64,000 nucleotides of DNA, from assembly GCA_040081465.1 (NCBI GenBank), contig JBEBGL010000004.1:1-64000 (forward strand). The letters are read 5' to 3'. Position numbers and translations under genes: made by a program. Origin of the DNA: UBA668 sp040081465 (GTDB taxonomy: Bacteria; Actinomycetota; Acidimicrobiia; Acidimicrobiales; Ilumatobacteraceae). A model generated the notes under the pieces. It saw only the letters and a list, made by a program, of their open reading frames with translations, had not been told where the DNA came from and searched no databases. This document shows positions 62,109 to 64,000 of this stretch, piece after piece (position 1 is the stretch's first letter; every line of letters begins with the position of its first letter).

Positions 62109-63317
62109 ATGCCACATCATGTCGTCGTCGATGGATCGAACCTTGCGACGGAAGGCCGTACTCAGCCAAGCCTCGCTCAACTCGACCAGGCTGTACAGGC
62201 GTACATGGCCGAGCACCCCGATTCGTTGATCACCGTGGTGGTCGATGCAACGTTCGGGCACCGTATCGATCCGAAGGAAGTCAGCGCCTTTGACGAAGGC
62301 GTCAGCAACAACGAACTTGTCGCCCCACCAGCGGGCGCGATTGGTCGCGGCGACGCCTTCGTGCTCAGCATCGCCGACAAAGTGCATGCGACCGTTATCT
62401 CGAACGACAGCTATCAAGAGTTCCACGGTCAGTACGCGTGGCTATTCGACGAAGGTCGTCTAGTCGGTGGCAAGCCTGTCCCGCATATCGGTTGGGTATT
62501 CGTCAACCGACTGCCGGTTCGCGGTCCGCTCAGTCGTAAGAGCGTGGCCGACGGGAAGCGGAAAGCTGCTGGCGGCAAAGCGACGTCGCCCACGACGGTG
62601 CGCGTCGGCAGTCCCGAAGCCAATCAACCGATGCCCGTTCCGAAGGGTCCACCGCCAGGACCGGCCACCGCGAAGGCAAAGGGCAGGTCGGCACCGGTCG
62701 AGAAGGCAGCGACCAAACGCAACGCGAAGGCCGCGCCGAGGGCGAGAGGCGACGCGGCGGATGGCGACGTGAAATCGACGGTGAACGACTTGTTGTCGTT
62801 CCTTACATTCGTCGAGCGCCATCCAGTAGGCACGAGCGTGAATGCAATCGTCGATCACTATTCGTCGCACGGTGCTTATGTGCGTATCGACGCTGTCGTC
62901 GGTTACGTTCCGTTGCGTCTGATGGCCGATCCACCGCCCCGCAGCGCACGCGAGTTCATGAAGGTCGGCGAGTCGGTCACGCTGGTCGTCGACAGCTTCC
63001 GGCCCGCAAAGCGCAGCGTCGATCTCGCGATTCCCGGGCTCGGCTCGGCTCCTGCGGCCGTTGAGGCCAAGGCGAAACCAGCGAAGCCTGCCAAAGCCGC
63101 GAAGCCAGTCAAGAAGGCCACGACGAAGCCAAAGAAAGCGCCGGCGAAGAAGCCCACCGCGAAGGCGCCTAAGAAGTCGGCACCGCCCGCCAAAACCCCA
63201 ACAGCGAAGGCATCAGTTGCCAAGGTCGCAAAAGCGCCTGCTAAAGCGGCAGCAGCCAAGAAGTCGAATGGCGCGCTCTCGAAGTTGGGCTTGCGTCGTC
63301 GCCGTGCGCCAGAGTGA
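62109..63317 (+). CDS. NYN/Zc3h12a-like ribonuclease domain fused to S1 domain and histone H1-like tail
   Basis: A 402-residue three-part protein. Residues 1 to about 145 resemble the NYN/Zc3h12a-type PIN ribonuclease fold: HHVVVDGSNLATEG, LITVVVDATFGHRID, GRGDAFVLSIADKVHATVISNDSYQEFHG, with the acidic residues expected for metal binding. A basic linker (150-215) leads to an S1/OB-like domain (about 235-312: GTSVNAIVDHYSSHGAYVRIDAVVGYVPLRL, FMKVGESVTLVVDSFRPAKRSVDLAI). The last 85 residues are Lys/Ala/Pro repeats (AKPAKPAKAAKP) like histone H1. A nucleic-acid-processing role is inferred. Confidence 0.82.
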   Translation: MPHHVVVDGSNLATEGRTQPSLAQLDQAVQAYMAEHPDSLITVVVDATFGHRIDPKEVSAFDEGVSNNELVAPPAGAIGRGDAFVLSIADKVHATVISNDSYQEFHGQYAWLFDEGRLVGGKPVPHIGWVFVNRLPVRGPLSRKSVADGKRKAAGGKATSPTTVRVGSPEANQPMPVPKGPPPGPATAKAKGRSAPVEKAATKRNAKAAPRARGDAADGDVKSTVNDLLSFLTFVERHPVGTSVNAIVDHYSSHGAYVRIDAVVGYVPLRLMADPPPRSAREFMKVGESVTLVVDSFRPAKRSVDLAIPGLGSAPAAVEAKAKPAKPAKAAKPVKKATTKPKKAPAKKPTAKAPKKSAPPAKTPTAKASVAKVAKAPAKAAAAKKSNGALSKLGLRRRRAPE

Positions 63318-63322
63318 TTGGC

Positions 63323-63328
63323 TACGGT
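63323..63328 (+). promoter_or_regulatory. -10 element of xth
   Basis: TACGGT ends 7 bases before GTG 63336 in the 18-base gap after the NYN-S1 gene. A leaderless start is predicted. Confidence 0.42.
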
Positions 63329-63335
63329 CCTCGCC

Positions 63336-64000
63336 GTGCGTCTAGCTACATGGAACGTCAACTCATTGAAAGTAAGACTGCCGCGCGTTGAGGAATGGCT
63401 CGCCGACGTGCAGCCCGACGTGCTGTGCATACAGGAGACCAAGCTTGCCGACGATGCATTTCCTGCTCTGACGTTTGCCGCGCTCGGCTACGAGGCCGCG
63501 CATTATGGCCAAGGTCAGTGGAACGGTGTTGCCATCCTCTCGCGCGTCGGATTGACCGATGTGGTCAACAATTTCGCCGGCGGCGGCGAACCCGACGCCG
63601 ATGCGCGCATCATTACCGCCTTGTGCGGAGGCGTGCGCGTCAGTTGCGTGTATGTGCCCAATGGGCGATCACTCGACGACGATCACTACCAGTACAAGTT
63701 GCGGTGGTTGGCGCAGTTGCGCAGCCATGTCGCCGCGCTCAGCAAGCCGAACGATCAGGTCGTTGTGACTGGCGACTTCAACATTGCACCCACAGATTTG
63801 GATGTGTACGACCCCAAGAAGTTCGTTGGCGCCACGCATGCCAGTCCGGCCGAGCGTGCAGAGCTGCAAGCGCTATGCGATTGGGGAATGGTCGATCTAT
63901 TCCGCAAGCACCACGAGGACGCGAAGTTGTACAGCTGGTGGGATTACCGCGCTGGCGATTTCCACCAGGGTCGCGGCTTACGCATCGACCTTGTGCTGGG
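63336..64000 (+). CDS. xth: exodeoxyribonuclease III, 5' part
   Basis: The first 221 residues of an exonuclease III/AP endonuclease that repairs abasic sites; the gene runs off the right edge. It shows LATWNVNSLKVRLPRVEEWL, PDVLCIQETKL (catalytic Glu), RIITALCGGVRVSCVYVPNG, VVTGDFNIAPTDLDVYDP (DFN) and YSWWDYRAGDFHQGRGLRIDLVL. The final SDHxP motif would lie outside the window. GTG 63336 gives the family-typical start and lies 7 bases from a -10-like box. Confidence 0.95.
   Translation, partial: MRLATWNVNSLKVRLPRVEEWLADVQPDVLCIQETKLADDAFPALTFAALGYEAAHYGQGQWNGVAILSRVGLTDVVNNFAGGGEPDADARIITALCGGVRVSCVYVPNGRSLDDDHYQYKLRWLAQLRSHVAALSKPNDQVVVTGDFNIAPTDLDVYDPKKFVGATHASPAERAELQALCDWGMVDLFRKHHEDAKLYSWWDYRAGDFHQGRGLRIDLVL

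Overview
The window looks like a chromosomal segment of a GC-rich actinomycete (Actinomycetota). The evidence is a fused 2-oxoglutarate dehydrogenase/decarboxylase of the Kgd/OdhA type, the non-canonical mismatch endonuclease NucS, a Mec/CysM cysteine-synthesis pair, a SufR-type regulator, and the conserved actinobacterial run comM-dprA-xerC-whiG-rpsB-tsf-pyrH-frr-cdsA-dxr-rseP-ispG. The gene mix and moderate GC (about 60% by eye) suggest the class Acidimicrobiia, but that placement is an inference. Coding density is very high. Many neighbours overlap by 1-4 bases (ATGA, GTGA, TGATG) and several convergent pairs overlap at their stop codons.

Layout. 1-6780 (minus strand): an unbroken run smpB, a DJ-1/PfpI-like protein, dimethylargininase, a TsaA/TrmO-like protein, a secreted protein and a membrane GGDEF-EAL protein. 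It ends in the 5' part of the tmRNA gene ssrA at the left edge, so the two halves of the trans-translation system bracket one gene run. 6807-10086: mec, cysM and two exported proteins. 10152-12834: an EamA transporter, a membrane acyltransferase and a CPBP protease. 12858-15040: murI, rph, rdgB. 15018-24888: assorted enzymes, a tRNA-Leu(TAG) touching an LLM-family gene, a HerA-like ATPase, a SufR-like regulator and tandem CapA lipoproteins. 24878-31785: an OafA-type acyltransferase and an operon of two PLP enzymes, a DUF1992 protein and a choline-sulfatase-like enzyme. 31845-32925: a looser accessory patch with direct repeats. 32926-48724: carbonic anhydrase, clpP, and the competence/recombination/sigma/translation/isoprenoid superoperon, then a nucleoside phosphorylase. 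48735-55276 (minus): a lipoprotein, manA, nucS, a His-rich membrane protein, cysQ, a small membrane protein and ettA. 55298-64000: a DUF2510 protein, a PuuD-like membrane protein, a cupredoxin, kgd, a metallopeptidase-like lipoprotein, a HAD hydrolase, a NYN-S1-histone-tail fusion and the 5' part of xth.

Three window-scale patterns stand out. First, about 25 gene starts have a TANNNT-like -10 hexamer ending only 5-9 bases before the start codon, which predicts widespread leaderless transcription; in at least three tight divergent pairs the two -10 boxes share one TA step. Second, two convergent gene borders carry the same structured repeat, made of three copies of a 17-nt unit (one forward, two reverse), and a third convergent border has the same architecture with an unrelated sequence. 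Third, dxr has no ATG, GTG or TTG start that preserves its NADPH-binding motif; its apparent start is ATA, fused to the cdsA stop. No prophage, CRISPR array, insertion sequence or recognisable defence system was seen. No stretch of more than 300 bases lacks a gene.
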